Notes: generated by a model not told the origin, from the letters alone. 64,000 nucleotides of DNA from Sulfuricurvum sp. (GCA_030694265.1 JAUXYP010000008.1:186001-250000), one strand, 5' to 3'. Shown: positions 46,739-57,445, counted from the first letter of the stretch. Made by a program: numbers and translations.

Positions 46739-48367
46739 ATGAATTTATTATCCAAAAATGCTCCGCTCGAAGAATCAATCAAAAAAATGGAAGCGGTTCT
46801 AGTCGACGTAGGATGTGAAGCAGTTTTCTCAGAGGAAAAACACCCGCTCGAAAACTGTTATTCGGTTAATTTAGCTTCGATAGAAGCGCCACGTCATATC
46901 TATTCAAACGGTAAGGGCATAGTATCGGATGCTTCCAAAGCCAGTGCATTGGGTGAATACATTGAGCGTCTTCAGACGAACAACTTTTTTATAGACTTTC
47001 ATCTTCCTAACCGCAAATATTATCCCGATGAAGTGGCATTTGAATTTGGCGGTGCGTATCTCGATGATGAATTGAAAAAAGTGTATAACCCTGATGGCAG
47101 TTTGAGTGATGAAGAACTCGTCGATTATAACAGTGATTATGAGGATAAAATTGTTGCATTACCGTTTCAAAAACACTCAGATGGTCAAACGGTCTACCTA
47201 CCGATCAATATTTTGAGCAATCTCTATGTAAGTAACGGATTGGCGACGGGGAATTCCCCTGAAGAGGCAAAAGTTCAAGCTCTGAGTGAAATATTTGAGC
47301 GTTACGCCAAAATTGCAATTATTAAAAACGGCTACGCTCTTCCGAAATTTCCCGAAGAGGTGATCCATTCATTCGAGAGATTGAGCCATGACGTTCATGC
47401 ATTGCGAGCATTGGGCTACATTGTAGAAGTGTTGGACGCGTCATTAGGGGGACAATTTCCTGTCACTGCAATATCACTCATCAACCCTGAAAACTCAACG
47501 TTGTTTGTCTCTTTTGGAGCACATCCGATCTTGCAGGTTTCGTTAGAACGTACCATGACAGAGCTAATGCAGGGACGCGGTTTGGAGAATCTGGATGCGT
47601 TTGAAGTACCTACGTTTGATATGAGTTTGGTTTCGGACAGTTTCAATCTCGAATCCCATTTTATCGACTCCAACGGTAAACTCGGATTTGGATTTTTAAG
47701 TGCTAAAAAGAGTTTTAAATACGCGCCATGGGACTACAAGGGTGAAGGGAGTATTGCAGAATACGACTATTTATTGGGTATTCTTAAAAATATGGGAAAA
47801 GAGATGTATGTACGAGAGTACAACTATCTAGGGTTCTACTCCTGCCAGATGATCGTTCCCAGTGTCTCGGAAGTTTATCCGATTGAAGATTTGACCTATA
47901 ACAACAAAAATAATGGCAAGTTGATCCGTGAGCTGGTTTTGAATTTTTCCGAATTTGACCCTGAAGAAATATTGGATTTAATAGAATCACTCGAAGATAC
48001 CCTCAATGTTGAAAAATACATAGGGGTTATTTTCGAAAACAATTTTACGATGGCCGAGTTAAAAGGACAAATCTATTTGCTGGCCGGGAATGCGGAAGAA
48101 GCAATTCCTCTCCTAGAATTTGGAACCAATAAAATGGGACATATCGTAGCAGAACTCATACGTATGGGTGAGGCAGAGTTGCCGTGGGAAGAGTATGAAG
48201 AGGCTCTCTTTGATGTATATGGCAAAGAAAAAGTCGAAAAAGCATTGCTAATTATCGAGGGGGAAGAGTATCTGATTGATGTTACTTTACACCAAGATTA
48301 CCATAATATGCTCAAACTGTACGATCGCTTAGAGGTCAAAAAAGCGTTGATGATGGGAAAAAGCTAA
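46739..48367 (+). CDS. YcaO-domain protein (E. coli YcaO-like)
   Basis: GKGIVSDASKASALGEYIERLQTNNFF; ATGNSPEEAKVQALSEIFERYAK ATP-binding motifs; extended C-terminal region. Confidence 0.88.
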   Translation: MNLLSKNAPLEESIKKMEAVLVDVGCEAVFSEEKHPLENCYSVNLASIEAPRHIYSNGKGIVSDASKASALGEYIERLQTNNFFIDFHLPNRKYYPDEVAFEFGGAYLDDELKKVYNPDGSLSDEELVDYNSDYEDKIVALPFQKHSDGQTVYLPINILSNLYVSNGLATGNSPEEAKVQALSEIFERYAKIAIIKNGYALPKFPEEVIHSFERLSHDVHALRALGYIVEVLDASLGGQFPVTAISLINPENSTLFVSFGAHPILQVSLERTMTELMQGRGLENLDAFEVPTFDMSLVSDSFNLESHFIDSNGKLGFGFLSAKKSFKYAPWDYKGEGSIAEYDYLLGILKNMGKEMYVREYNYLGFYSCQMIVPSVSEVYPIEDLTYNNKNNGKLIRELVLNFSEFDPEEILDLIESLEDTLNVEKYIGVIFENNFTMAELKGQIYLLAGNAEEAIPLLEFGTNKMGHIVAELIRMGEAELPWEEYEEALFDVYGKEKVEKALLIIEGEEYLIDVTLHQDYHNMLKLYDRLEVKKALMMGKS

Positions 48368-48371
48368 ACCA

Positions 48372-49703
48372 ATGCACCTAGATTTAACCCAAGGCGATAT
48401 TAAAACGCAAATCAAAAAGCTCTCTATCCCTGCGAGTATCGGTTTTTTCTTTCATACGATGTACAACGTTACCGATACTTATTTTGCAGGACAGCTATCT
48501 ACACAGGCTCTTTCGGCACTGACCCTCTCATTTTCCCTCTTTTTTATGATGATTGCGATCGCGGGTGGAATGAGTGAAGCGGTTACTGCATTGGTTGGAA
48601 ATGCATTAGGTAAAAAAGATCGTCCTATGGCGGTACATATAGCGCTTAATGCTTTGGTATTCGCTTTTTTTCTTTCTTTCGTTTTGACGATTATCGGTGT
48701 GCTTTCAACTCCCTATTTGATGAGTCTCTTAGGGGCGCATGGTTTTTATTTAGAAGAATCGTTGGATTATATTAATGTTATTTTATACGGTTCTGTATTT
48801 TTTGTTTTTGCATTTTTTATGAATGCTTTATTGAATGCAGTAGGGGATACCGTTTCGTTTCGAAATATTTTGATTTTTTCTGCATTTTTGAATGTTGTGT
48901 TGGACTATTGGTTTGTTTATGGAGGATTAGGAATTCAACCGTTGGGGGTGAGTGGGATCTCTACAGCTACCGTGATCACTGAATTTATCACTGTCGTCTA
49001 TCTCGGATATAAATTGACTAAGACTTCTTTGCTGGATGGGTACAGAGAATTTTCACTTGATGGGAGTATTTTTAAATCACTGATTGTGCAAGGGCTTCCT
49101 CCCAGTGTCAATATGATCATGATGGCGACTGGCATTTTTATCATTACCTATTTTGCAGCTCCTTTTGGACAAGAAGTGGTTGCTGCATTTGGGATTGGCA
49201 TGAGAATCGAACAAATCATTTTGATGCCTACTATCGGTTTAAATGTTGCCGTATTGGCCATTGTTGCGCAAAATAACGGGGCAAAACAGTTTGAACGGAT
49301 TGCGCAGACGCTGAAAATATCACTCTATTACGGCGGATTGATTTCTATCATCGGTATGATTGCACTGCTCATTGGAGGAGAACAATTAATGCAGTTTTTC
49401 ACACAGGATACCAAAGTAGTAGAAGCAGGGGTTTTGTATTTGAGAGTAGAAGCATTTATTCTTTTTTCGTTTGTAGTTATTTTTGTCCATCTTGCGATGC
49501 TACAGGGAATTGAAAAACCTGGTTTTATCTTTTATATTTCTATTTTTAGACAGATTATTGCACCGATACTATTGTTAAGTTTGATAGTGTATTTAGGGCT
49601 TGCTGTTGTTTGGATATGGATTGGTATCGCGCTTATCGTAACGCTATCAGCGTTTGTCACTTGGAGATACAGTGTTGATAAGCTGGAAGAAGTTTCACAA
49701 TAA
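48372..49703 (+). CDS. MATE-family efflux transporter
   Basis: 12-TM-like; MYNVTDTYFAGQLSTQALSALTLSFSL; ALGKKDR. Confidence 0.9.
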   Translation: MHLDLTQGDIKTQIKKLSIPASIGFFFHTMYNVTDTYFAGQLSTQALSALTLSFSLFFMMIAIAGGMSEAVTALVGNALGKKDRPMAVHIALNALVFAFFLSFVLTIIGVLSTPYLMSLLGAHGFYLEESLDYINVILYGSVFFVFAFFMNALLNAVGDTVSFRNILIFSAFLNVVLDYWFVYGGLGIQPLGVSGISTATVITEFITVVYLGYKLTKTSLLDGYREFSLDGSIFKSLIVQGLPPSVNMIMMATGIFIITYFAAPFGQEVVAAFGIGMRIEQIILMPTIGLNVAVLAIVAQNNGAKQFERIAQTLKISLYYGGLISIIGMIALLIGGEQLMQFFTQDTKVVEAGVLYLRVEAFILFSFVVIFVHLAMLQGIEKPGFIFYISIFRQIIAPILLLSLIVYLGLAVVWIWIGIALIVTLSAFVTWRYSVDKLEEVSQ

Positions 49704-49706
49704 ACA

Positions 49707-49724
49707 AATAGGCTAGTGCCTATT
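49707..49724. terminator. candidate bidirectional terminator hairpin
   Basis: AATAGGC-tagt-GCCTATT between the convergent MATE (+) and 49720..50889 (-) genes. Confidence 0.5.
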
Positions 49725-50889
49725 GTTTGTCTTCGGAAGGTTTGAGAGATTTTACGCTGATACGACGTGGTGCTCGCTTGGGAGCAGTGTCCGTATGCGC
49801 AGGTTTATGAGCATCAAAGGAGGGTTTGTAATTACCTGTTGATTTGTTGTCGTAGGGTTTCTTATCTCCATAAGGCTTCTTATCTCCAAAGGGCTTCTTG
49901 TCACCATAAGGTTTTTTTTCTCCGTATGGTTTCTTGTCACCAAAAGTTTTTTTATCATCATATGGGCGCTTTTCATCTTTGTTAAACGCTTGTTTTCCCT
50001 CATAAGGTTTTCGCTCAGGATTGAAAGGTTTTTTTGCCTCTTGATCCTTCTTGGATTTATCATGTTCCCCGAAAAATTTTGGCTTGTTCACGAATGCAGT
50101 TTTCCCAAATTTTTCAGCATCGCTTCTAGGTGTGCCGTCATGATAATGGTTACGTTCGCGTGTTTTGGTACCAAAAATCGGTTTACCATTTTCATCTTTA
50201 CCCAAAAACTCAGTAGTTCTGGCTTTTTTATCCCATGGATTTGAACTCTTTGATTCCGTTTTATTGCCTTCATACGGTTTGCGAGCCGGGCGGTTATCAT
50301 CTCTAGGTCCACGTTCTTCACGTTTAAATTCAGGTCGCGTATCATCACGGCGAGGCTTGAACTCGCCTCGTGAATCGTCTCTGTTTGGTTTAAACTCACG
50401 CTTAGGGGCACGTGATGGTCTAGCACGTTCTAGTTCGCGTTGCGCACGTTGTGCAGCCATCTCTTCTTTATTTTTTTGCTCTACAGCGATTCCGAAGTTT
50501 GGTTCAAAACCTACAACAGGCTCTTGCGTAATGGTACGACCGAAAAGTGTTTCGATGGCATACAGATGTTTTTGATCTTCTGAACCCAATAAGATAATGG
50601 CAAATTCCTTTGCACGAGCATAGCGTGTCATATAAATGATCGCTTTTTCGGGTAGGTCATAACTGATAACGATATCATACATCGTCTCGTTTGGCTGTAC
50701 TAAATAACTGTCAGTTACGAGGGTAATATTTTTAGTTTCAGCGAGATCAATTGCTTGTTTATCATTGGCAGTTACTACAAGAATGGATCGAGCAGGGTTT
50801 TGTGAGATGACAAAGTTCAGTAACTCCGTTTTACGGGCAGTACTACAAGGGTGTATACGGTGGTTCTGACGTTTGATAGTTGATGACAT
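49720..50889 (-). CDS. degenerate DEAD-box helicase C-lobe-like domain fused to a charged low-complexity KKPYGD-repeat tail
   Basis: N-terminal YDIVISYDLPEKAIIYMTRYARAKEFAIILLGSEDQKHLYAIE resembles helicase lobe 2; C-terminal repeats KKPYGEKKPYGDKKPFGDKKPYGDKKPYDNK. Confidence 0.6.
   Translation of the reverse strand: MSSTIKRQNHRIHPCSTARKTELLNFVISQNPARSILVVTANDKQAIDLAETKNITLVTDSYLVQPNETMYDIVISYDLPEKAIIYMTRYARAKEFAIILLGSEDQKHLYAIETLFGRTITQEPVVGFEPNFGIAVEQKNKEEMAAQRAQRELERARPSRAPKREFKPNRDDSRGEFKPRRDDTRPEFKREERGPRDDNRPARKPYEGNKTESKSSNPWDKKARTTEFLGKDENGKPIFGTKTRERNHYHDGTPRSDAEKFGKTAFVNKPKFFGEHDKSKKDQEAKKPFNPERKPYEGKQAFNKDEKRPYDDKKTFGDKKPYGEKKPYGDKKPFGDKKPYGDKKPYDNKSTGNYKPSFDAHKPAHTDTAPKRAPRRISVKSLKPSEDKQ
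49848..49965 (-). repeat. 18-bp tandem repeat encoding KKP[YF]GD/E hexapeptides
   Basis: Repeated ttcttatctccataaggc-like units. Confidence 0.7.
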
Positions 50890-51076
50890 GGAAGTCCTTA
50901 GGAGTATAAACCTCTGAAATGAGGCTAAGGTAAGCTGGAGAGCGTACGTTTGATTATTAAACGTATTATAGCGTAGTGTTACTCAGACAACGGCATAAAC
51001 ATAAAGGTCGGGTTATTTTTTTAGCTAAAGACACTCAAAGTGATCTTATTGACTGTGGAGGAAGCTTAAGCCGCGG

Positions 51077-51925
51077 CTACCATTGAAAAAGCTTTTGGAG
51101 CCATGAACAACAATCCCAAGCAGTTGAGGGAGAAGGTTCTTGGCGGTAAGCTTTAACACCCAACATATCATCCAATTTGACAAAGGCATAACCCTTCTCT
51201 TTTAGGTTCTCAATAATTTTTGGTAAAGCCCCAACACTTACACGATTGCGATGCATGAGGATGATATCTCCGTTGCGGACATTATTCGTGACATTTTGGA
51301 TAACCGCCTCAGGATCTTGGAGTGTCCAATCCAGTGAATCCAAAGACCATAGCACGGTAGTCATATCGTGTGTGTTGATTGTATCAACCACATCAGCATT
51401 GATGGAGCCGTATGGAGGACGAAAGAGGATTGGATACTGCCCGGTAATAGATTCAATCGTCTCGGAAGCACGTGTAAGCTGTAAATTCATATCGTCGGTA
51501 TTGAGATTCGTCATGCGCGGATGGTTAAAGCTGTGATTTAAAACGAGATGCCCTTGATCATAGGTTAGTTTTACAACGGTGATATTATCGTCTTTCATAG
51601 TACCGCCGATCATGAAAAAAGCAGCCTTTACATCATGATCTTTTAGAATATCTAAGAGCTTGTAGGTATTGTTCTCATCCGGTGCATCATCAAAAGTCAG
51701 AGCAACGCTTTTGACATCCGGATCACCGTTGACAATCACATTTTTGTAGTTTCCATGTTGGATAGGTGTTATCGTAGCTGTGCGCCAATTACCCAAGAAG
51801 AGAGTCATGTTGGCATCCAATAGCCATGAGTTGCCTCGAATATCGTAGATAGTACGGGTGTCACCAAAGAGTAGTATCTGAAGCAATAAGGAGAATAAGA
51901 GAATAAATTTATACATAGAGTTCAT
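51077..51925 (-). CDS. polysaccharide deacetylase (NodB homology)
   Basis: VALTFDDAPDENNTYKLLDILKDHDVKAAFFMIG; LNHSFNHPRMTN; LFRPPYGSIN; LMHRN. Confidence 0.9.
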   Translation of the reverse strand: MNSMYKFILLFSLLLQILLFGDTRTIYDIRGNSWLLDANMTLFLGNWRTATITPIQHGNYKNVIVNGDPDVKSVALTFDDAPDENNTYKLLDILKDHDVKAAFFMIGGTMKDDNITVVKLTYDQGHLVLNHSFNHPRMTNLNTDDMNLQLTRASETIESITGQYPILFRPPYGSINADVVDTINTHDMTTVLWSLDSLDWTLQDPEAVIQNVTNNVRNGDIILMHRNRVSVGALPKIIENLKEKGYAFVKLDDMLGVKAYRQEPSPSTAWDCCSWLQKLFQW

Positions 51926-52056
51926 TTCAATTAATATTTTGAGAAGTATAACGAGAAAATAATTGCTAATCGAGTGTTTAAAAAACTTTCTAGCATGAGA
52001 TGATAGTAAATAGTTAACTACCTATAGTGTGGTATGATATACAAAAAGGAGTACAA

Positions 52057-52266
52057 ATGGACGCACTTCAAAAAGAACTCAATAGTCGAAAAGCAGAAAT
52101 ACGCAAAGAATTGGAGCTGTTGTTTAAAGCCAATATGACAATCACAGACTGGGACGTTCCCGAAGTAGATGATCATGAAGCGGCCAAAAATATAGTTGCC
52201 ATAATGCAAGAAGCCCTTAATGAGATAGCAATAGACGTAGCAGCTGGAAAGTACGATTTCTATTGA
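52057..52266 (+). CDS. small hypothetical protein
   Basis: MDALQKELNSRKAEIRKELELLFKANMTITDWDVPEVDDHEAAKNIV... with aaaaaggag RBS-like sequence upstream of the 52057 ATG. Confidence 0.55.
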   Translation: MDALQKELNSRKAEIRKELELLFKANMTITDWDVPEVDDHEAAKNIVAIMQEALNEIAIDVAAGKYDFY

Positions 52267-52319
52267 TCGTAGTGTATAAAATGTATTGAATGCAATGTAC
52301 CTAGTAAGGATTAGAAAAG

Positions 52320-52922
52320 ATGACGGAACGATTTAATGAAGTAGCAGTTGAGTGGGATAAAGGTGATATACGGCAGGAAATTGCTGCTTCCGTTTTTAAA
52401 ACAATCGTCAGTCGTATAGCATTGCTTAACACGATGAATATCATGGACTTTGGCGCAGGTACCGGACTGCTGAGCTTTAAAGTAGCACCTATGGTACGAT
52501 CGGTTACGGGGGTGGATCTTTCAATCGGTATGCTGGAACAATTGGAATCGAAAAATGTACCCTCTTTGCATGTAAAAACGTTATGTCAAGATATTATGCA
52601 AACTCCGTGTGAGGGAAAGTTTCATGGAATCGTTAGCTCGATGGCAATGCACCATGTAGAGAACACGGCACAGTTGTTTCAGACATTTTATGCACATTTA
52701 GAGAGAGACGGTTTTATTGCCATTGCTGATTTGGAAGAGGAGGATGGGACGTTTCACGCACAACACGGCAATGACGGAGTGCACCATTTTGGCTTTAATA
52801 GAGACCTCTTACGAGAGATGATTGATAAAGCCGGATTTAAAAATGTCCGTTTCCATGATGCCTATACCGTTGCAAGGGAAGATGGCAGTTATCCGATTTT
52901 TTTAGTAACCGCAATGAAGTGA
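52320..52922 (+). CDS. class I SAM-dependent methyltransferase
   Basis: NIMDFGAGTGLLSFKVAPMV; GIVSSMAMHHVEN. Confidence 0.88.
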   Translation: MTERFNEVAVEWDKGDIRQEIAASVFKTIVSRIALLNTMNIMDFGAGTGLLSFKVAPMVRSVTGVDLSIGMLEQLESKNVPSLHVKTLCQDIMQTPCEGKFHGIVSSMAMHHVENTAQLFQTFYAHLERDGFIAIADLEEEDGTFHAQHGNDGVHHFGFNRDLLREMIDKAGFKNVRFHDAYTVAREDGSYPIFLVTAMK

Positions 52923-52928
52923 GCATAA

Positions 52929-53498
52929 ATGGATAAATACATTTACATACATGGGTTTGGCGGAAGCGGTCTTGGGACAAAGGCAACGTTGTTCCGAGAA
53001 CATTACAGAGATACGATTATCTGCCCATCGCTATCCTATGTTCCTGCATTGGCTATAGATACATTGAAACAGCTAATAGAACAAATGATCGATCATTCAA
53101 CGGTCACTCTTATCGGCTCCTCTTTGGGCGGATATTATGCGACGTATCTGAGTGAACACTATGGGATTAAAGCCGTACTTATCAATCCATCAACACAGCC
53201 TTATGATACGCTTGGCAAAATACATGGAAGTGATTTCAACTATTATGATGGAAGCCACTTTGAATGGCTTGGACAACATACCGATGCTCTAAGGGGTTAT
53301 GATGTCCAAGATATTACCCCACAACAATATCTTGTGTTGTTACAAACGGGTGATGAACTCTTGGATTACAGGGATGCTCACCATAAATTTTCAGATGCGA
53401 TCGTCGTAGTAGAAGAGGGTGGTAATCACACCTATGAAAATATAGAAAGTAAATTTGAACTTATTGAAAATTTTGCCCACAGGTCAAGCTTTTTATAG
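52929..53498 (+). CDS. YqiA/YcfP-like alpha/beta-fold hydrolase
   Basis: YIHGFGGSGLGTKA; LIGSSLGGYYATYLSEHYG; GNHTYEN. Confidence 0.85.
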   Translation: MDKYIYIHGFGGSGLGTKATLFREHYRDTIICPSLSYVPALAIDTLKQLIEQMIDHSTVTLIGSSLGGYYATYLSEHYGIKAVLINPSTQPYDTLGKIHGSDFNYYDGSHFEWLGQHTDALRGYDVQDITPQQYLVLLQTGDELLDYRDAHHKFSDAIVVVEEGGNHTYENIESKFELIENFAHRSSFL

Positions 53499-53538
53499 AG
53501 TGTAACGGGTATCATTTGATACATAAACTCTTTTAAAA

Positions 53539-54585
53539 GTGATACGAATGATACGAATAGCTCCCAAGTCTCCTAGCGCCCATACAGCTTCAACCATAGT
53601 TTTAGAATTGCAATCCCATTTTGTAAACGCTCTCAATGGCCTCTCATCTACAATAGGATTGAACAAACCTTTTACACCAGTAGAATGGTTCCGTGACGAA
53701 GGAACTCATGGAGGAGGGGTTCGGTATGAATCAGCAGATGAACAACTGTTCAATCGCGGCTCAGTCAATTATTCACAAGTACACTATGATGATGACCCTA
53801 CTAAAAAACTCTCTTCGGCAACAGCAATCTCTACGATCATTCATCCACAAAATCCATTGGTGCCCTCGATGCACATGCATATCAGCTGGACACAGATGAG
53901 AGATGGAAGCGGATACTGGAGAGTAATGGCGGATCTCAATCCTAGTAATCCCGATGCAGAAGATACAGAACGATTTGAAAAAATGCTTAAAAATGCTAGT
54001 GGAAACTATTATGAAGAGGGAAGTGCACAGGGAAACCGCTACTTTTACATTCCCGCATTAGGTAGACACAGAGGAGTTTCCCATTTTTATTTAGAGAATT
54101 TCAACAGTGGTGATGAGGTCAGTGATCAAAACTTTGCACTGAAGTTTGGAAAAGCAGTGATTGATACGTATATAAACATTATTTCTGATGCGATACAAAA
54201 ACGCTCAGACTATAATGATGCAGCACGTTTGAATCAGTTGAACTATCATACGCTTTATTTACTCCAGGTACTGACGCTGGACCGTGGTACCACATCGGGC
54301 TTGTTAATACATGATCAAAACGACGTCGGGATCATGGGATCGTTACCCGCTCATGTGAGTAAGACACTATTGCAATCGTGGAGTGGAATTTTGAATGGGG
54401 TGCAAAATGATCTTTTGTCAGCGATTGTTGATTCTTTGGGGGAGGGTGATAGAATCCTTGTAGATGAAAGCATAAAAGCTCTCTTGGCCAATGTCGTCCG
54501 TCAACATTATAAGCAGCACCCGCAAGCTATTGCATTGCAAGCCAGTGGTGATCATATTCCCTCGACAGTGAACAATCATCGCTAA
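53539..54585 (+). CDS. hemF: oxygen-dependent coproporphyrinogen III oxidase (start possibly internal)
   Basis: HMHISWTQMRDGSGYWRVMADLNPSNP; KFGKAVIDTYINI; YHTLYLLQVLTLDRGTTSGLLIHDQNDVGIMGSLP. Resembles HemF, but I could not align it. Confidence 0.6.
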   Translation: MIRMIRIAPKSPSAHTASTIVLELQSHFVNALNGLSSTIGLNKPFTPVEWFRDEGTHGGGVRYESADEQLFNRGSVNYSQVHYDDDPTKKLSSATAISTIIHPQNPLVPSMHMHISWTQMRDGSGYWRVMADLNPSNPDAEDTERFEKMLKNASGNYYEEGSAQGNRYFYIPALGRHRGVSHFYLENFNSGDEVSDQNFALKFGKAVIDTYINIISDAIQKRSDYNDAARLNQLNYHTLYLLQVLTLDRGTTSGLLIHDQNDVGIMGSLPAHVSKTLLQSWSGILNGVQNDLLSAIVDSLGEGDRILVDESIKALLANVVRQHYKQHPQAIALQASGDHIPSTVNNHR

Positions 54586-54596
54586 GAAAAGAGGAT

Positions 54597-57152
54597 TTAG
54601 ACCCTTTCTTTGAAAAATTGGCTAAACTGATCAGCCGGAATCGGTTTGCTATAGTAATACCCTTGGATCTCATTGCATTTATGTTGACGCAAGAAAGCCA
54701 ATTGCTCTGCTGTCTCGACACCTTCCGCAATGGTTTGCATCCCTAAGCTTTTTGCCATATCAATGATCGCTTTTACAATCGCTTGATCTTCCGCATCGTT
54801 GGCAATATTACGGATAAACGATTGGTCAATTTTGAGTTTGTAGACCTTGAATTGTTTCAAATAGCTAAGCGATGAGTAGCCCGTACCGAAATCATCGATA
54901 GACATCCGTATCCCATGTTCATGGAGTTTGTTCATGATATCAATGGCAGATTGCGGATCATTCATGGTAATGGCTTCGGTCAGTTCCAGCTCCAAATATT
55001 CATGTGGCAACTGTGCCTCATCGAGGATAGCTGTAACTAACTCGATTAGATTTTTTTGTTGAAACTGCACCGCGGAAAGATTCACGGCTATAATCATGGA
55101 GTCCAATCCGCTATCTTTCCACTCTTTCATTTGACGCACTGCTGTACGTAAAACCCATTCCCCAATTTGTATGATCTGGCCGCTATCTTCGGCAATGGGT
55201 ATGAATTCAGCAGGGGATATCATCCCAAATTCGGGATGATTCCATCGCAGAAGCGCTTCCGCACCGATAATATTTCCGTTGTAGGTTGATATCTGCGGTT
55301 GATAATGCAGATGTAGCTCATTGCGCTCCAGCGCATGGCGCAGTGCATTTACCAGTTGCAGGTTACGTGCTGAGTGAAGCTGCATTTCCTGTGTAAAAAA
55401 TTGAAAAGCATTGCGGCTCAAACGTTTGGCTTGGTACATAGCCGTATCGGCATTTTTAAGTAATGTATCAAAATTTTCACCGTCATTAGGATAAATAGCG
55501 ATACCAATTGAGGGAGTGACCGTCAGTTCATGGTGGTCAATGGTTGAGGGAATCGAAACAGTATCAATCAGTTTGGCCGCGATATGCATGGCAGCATTGA
55601 CATCGGTATCGGGAAAAAGTAAAATGAATTCATCACCTCCTGAGCGTGATACCGTATCTTCATCTCGCATTAGTCCCTTTATTCGTTTGGCTATTTCAAT
55701 CAATAGCTTGTCCCCGATGGTATGTCCCAGTGTGTCATTGATGTTTTTAAAATGGTCAATATCCAAAAACATAACGGCCAAGGGTTCGTTATTACGCTGT
55801 GCATGATTGAGGAGGAATGTGATACGATCACTTAGCAGGATACGATTTGGCAATCCGGTGAGATGATCGTAATGGGCAAGTTTTTCAATGTGTTCTTCGA
55901 CTTCCTTGCGTTTGGTAATGTCCTGGATCGTCCCTTTCATAATTATAGGATTGTTGTACTCATCAAATTCGAGCATTCCTAATCCGTGCACCCAGTGTTT
56001 GGTATGATCGTCATGACGGAGGATACAGTACTCTTCGTTGAAAGGCTGAGCTTGATCGATCACTTCATCTCTAAAATAGTGTTCCATTCTGACACGGTCA
56101 TCGGGATGGAGTAATTTTTTCCACCCTTCCATAGAGCGTTCATACGTTTTATCAATCCCGAACAGCTGATCAAGAATTTCTGAACTGCGCCAGATTCCGG
56201 TGCGTAGGTCAAGGGTATAGCTTCCCAATCCGGCAATGATTTGTGATTCTTTGAGTGATCTTTCACTATTGATCAGTTTGTCTTGTGAGCGCTTCAGTTC
56301 TTTATAGGGTCTTTCGACAGTTGTGACAAAAATCGCACGGTATATGAACAAATAGGCTATTGCTTTGTAGATATGACCGAAGATATTATAAACGTCTGTG
56401 ACATCGGCATAGAGGGTAAAGAAGAGTTCACCCATAGCCATAATACACAATGCACCAAATAATGCCGCTCCTTGATAAGGCAGCGGATGGCGCATACGGC
56501 GCAGTAATACGATTGCCGCTATTATATTCATTACAACAATAGTGTATTCTACTCTGATCTTTAATAGCGTGAGCCCTTGACCCGGCATAAAGAAGACATG
56601 TGGAATCAGGTCATACGCATATAAAATCAGCCAGTGCATGACCCCTATGAGTAGGAGTATTATTCCTAGAAAGGCATATTTGTAGCTCTTAGAACTCAGC
56701 TTGTGTGTTGGTAAAAAGAAAAATAGCAGTAGTCCAAAAGAAGAGAGGACTCTGGCAGAGAGCCAAAAATCAATTCCTTTATCCACACTGCTTGGTGTCA
56801 CAAAATCAGGCATACCGGCATAAGAGAGGACATGGGAAAAATCAAAGATGGCTACACCGAAAAATAATACCGATAGAAACATGATGCTAGTAGGCATATG
56901 ATTGCTGTAGCTGCTCCAACCTATTGCAAAGATGAGCATGGCAATGATAATTGAAACCGTTTCAAGAGCAGTATGAAGTGGCAAATAATCTTTTAGCCCA
57001 CGCGCTTCAATGATTGGCGGCATCAGGGCAATGGCAATCATAGAAATAAACATTATCCCAACGATAATGGCGACTTTTTGAATAGAAGGACTATGGCTTG
57101 GATGGATAGAAAAAAAGTTTTTACCCTTTAATAGGGACAGCTTATTTCTCAA
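54597..57152 (-). CDS. membrane MASE3-like + PAS + GGDEF + EAL bifunctional c-di-GMP protein
   Basis: Multi-TM N-terminus; RSGGDEFILLFPDTD; GAEALLRWNHPEFG; DDFGTGYSSLSYLK. Confidence 0.93.
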   Translation of the reverse strand: MRNKLSLLKGKNFFSIHPSHSPSIQKVAIIVGIMFISMIAIALMPPIIEARGLKDYLPLHTALETVSIIIAMLIFAIGWSSYSNHMPTSIMFLSVLFFGVAIFDFSHVLSYAGMPDFVTPSSVDKGIDFWLSARVLSSFGLLLFFFLPTHKLSSKSYKYAFLGIILLLIGVMHWLILYAYDLIPHVFFMPGQGLTLLKIRVEYTIVVMNIIAAIVLLRRMRHPLPYQGAALFGALCIMAMGELFFTLYADVTDVYNIFGHIYKAIAYLFIYRAIFVTTVERPYKELKRSQDKLINSERSLKESQIIAGLGSYTLDLRTGIWRSSEILDQLFGIDKTYERSMEGWKKLLHPDDRVRMEHYFRDEVIDQAQPFNEEYCILRHDDHTKHWVHGLGMLEFDEYNNPIIMKGTIQDITKRKEVEEHIEKLAHYDHLTGLPNRILLSDRITFLLNHAQRNNEPLAVMFLDIDHFKNINDTLGHTIGDKLLIEIAKRIKGLMRDEDTVSRSGGDEFILLFPDTDVNAAMHIAAKLIDTVSIPSTIDHHELTVTPSIGIAIYPNDGENFDTLLKNADTAMYQAKRLSRNAFQFFTQEMQLHSARNLQLVNALRHALERNELHLHYQPQISTYNGNIIGAEALLRWNHPEFGMISPAEFIPIAEDSGQIIQIGEWVLRTAVRQMKEWKDSGLDSMIIAVNLSAVQFQQKNLIELVTAILDEAQLPHEYLELELTEAITMNDPQSAIDIMNKLHEHGIRMSIDDFGTGYSSLSYLKQFKVYKLKIDQSFIRNIANDAEDQAIVKAIIDMAKSLGMQTIAEGVETAEQLAFLRQHKCNEIQGYYYSKPIPADQFSQFFKERV

Positions 57153-57282
57153 GGTATTCCCTTTAGTGTAAAAAATCTTATAATTTAAAGAATCTTATTA
57201 TAACAAGTATTGAAGGGATATTCGAAAATAAAATGTTGTGTGAAGTATTTTTTAATGAAGCTGGTAATGTTGAAGTTTGGAT

Positions 57283-57359
<77 letters not shown>

Positions 57360-57370
57360 AACTAAAAATG

Positions 57371-57445
57371 TGGATGGGGTAGGAGGACTCGAACCTCCAA
57401 TCTACAGTACCAAAAACTGTTGGCATACCATTTGCCTATACCCCA
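57371..57445 (-). tRNA. tRNA-Gln (UUG)
   Basis: Reverse strand TGGGGTATAGGCAAATGGTATGCCAACAGTTTTTGGTACTGTAGATTGGAGGTTCGAGTCCTCCTACCCCATCCA; anticodon loop TTTTGGT; encoded CCA. Confidence 0.95.

Noticed and set aside
46739-49703. YcaO + MATE pair as a possible azole-RiPP biosynthetic cluster
   Set aside because: No precursor peptide or partner cyclodehydratase/dehydrogenase is visible nearby. The protein resembles the E. coli-type YcaO with a C-terminal extension, so a RiPP role is unsupported.
49848-49965. Short tandem DNA repeats considered as a CRISPR-like array
   Set aside because: In-frame 18-bp coding repeats (KKPYGD) without unique spacers.
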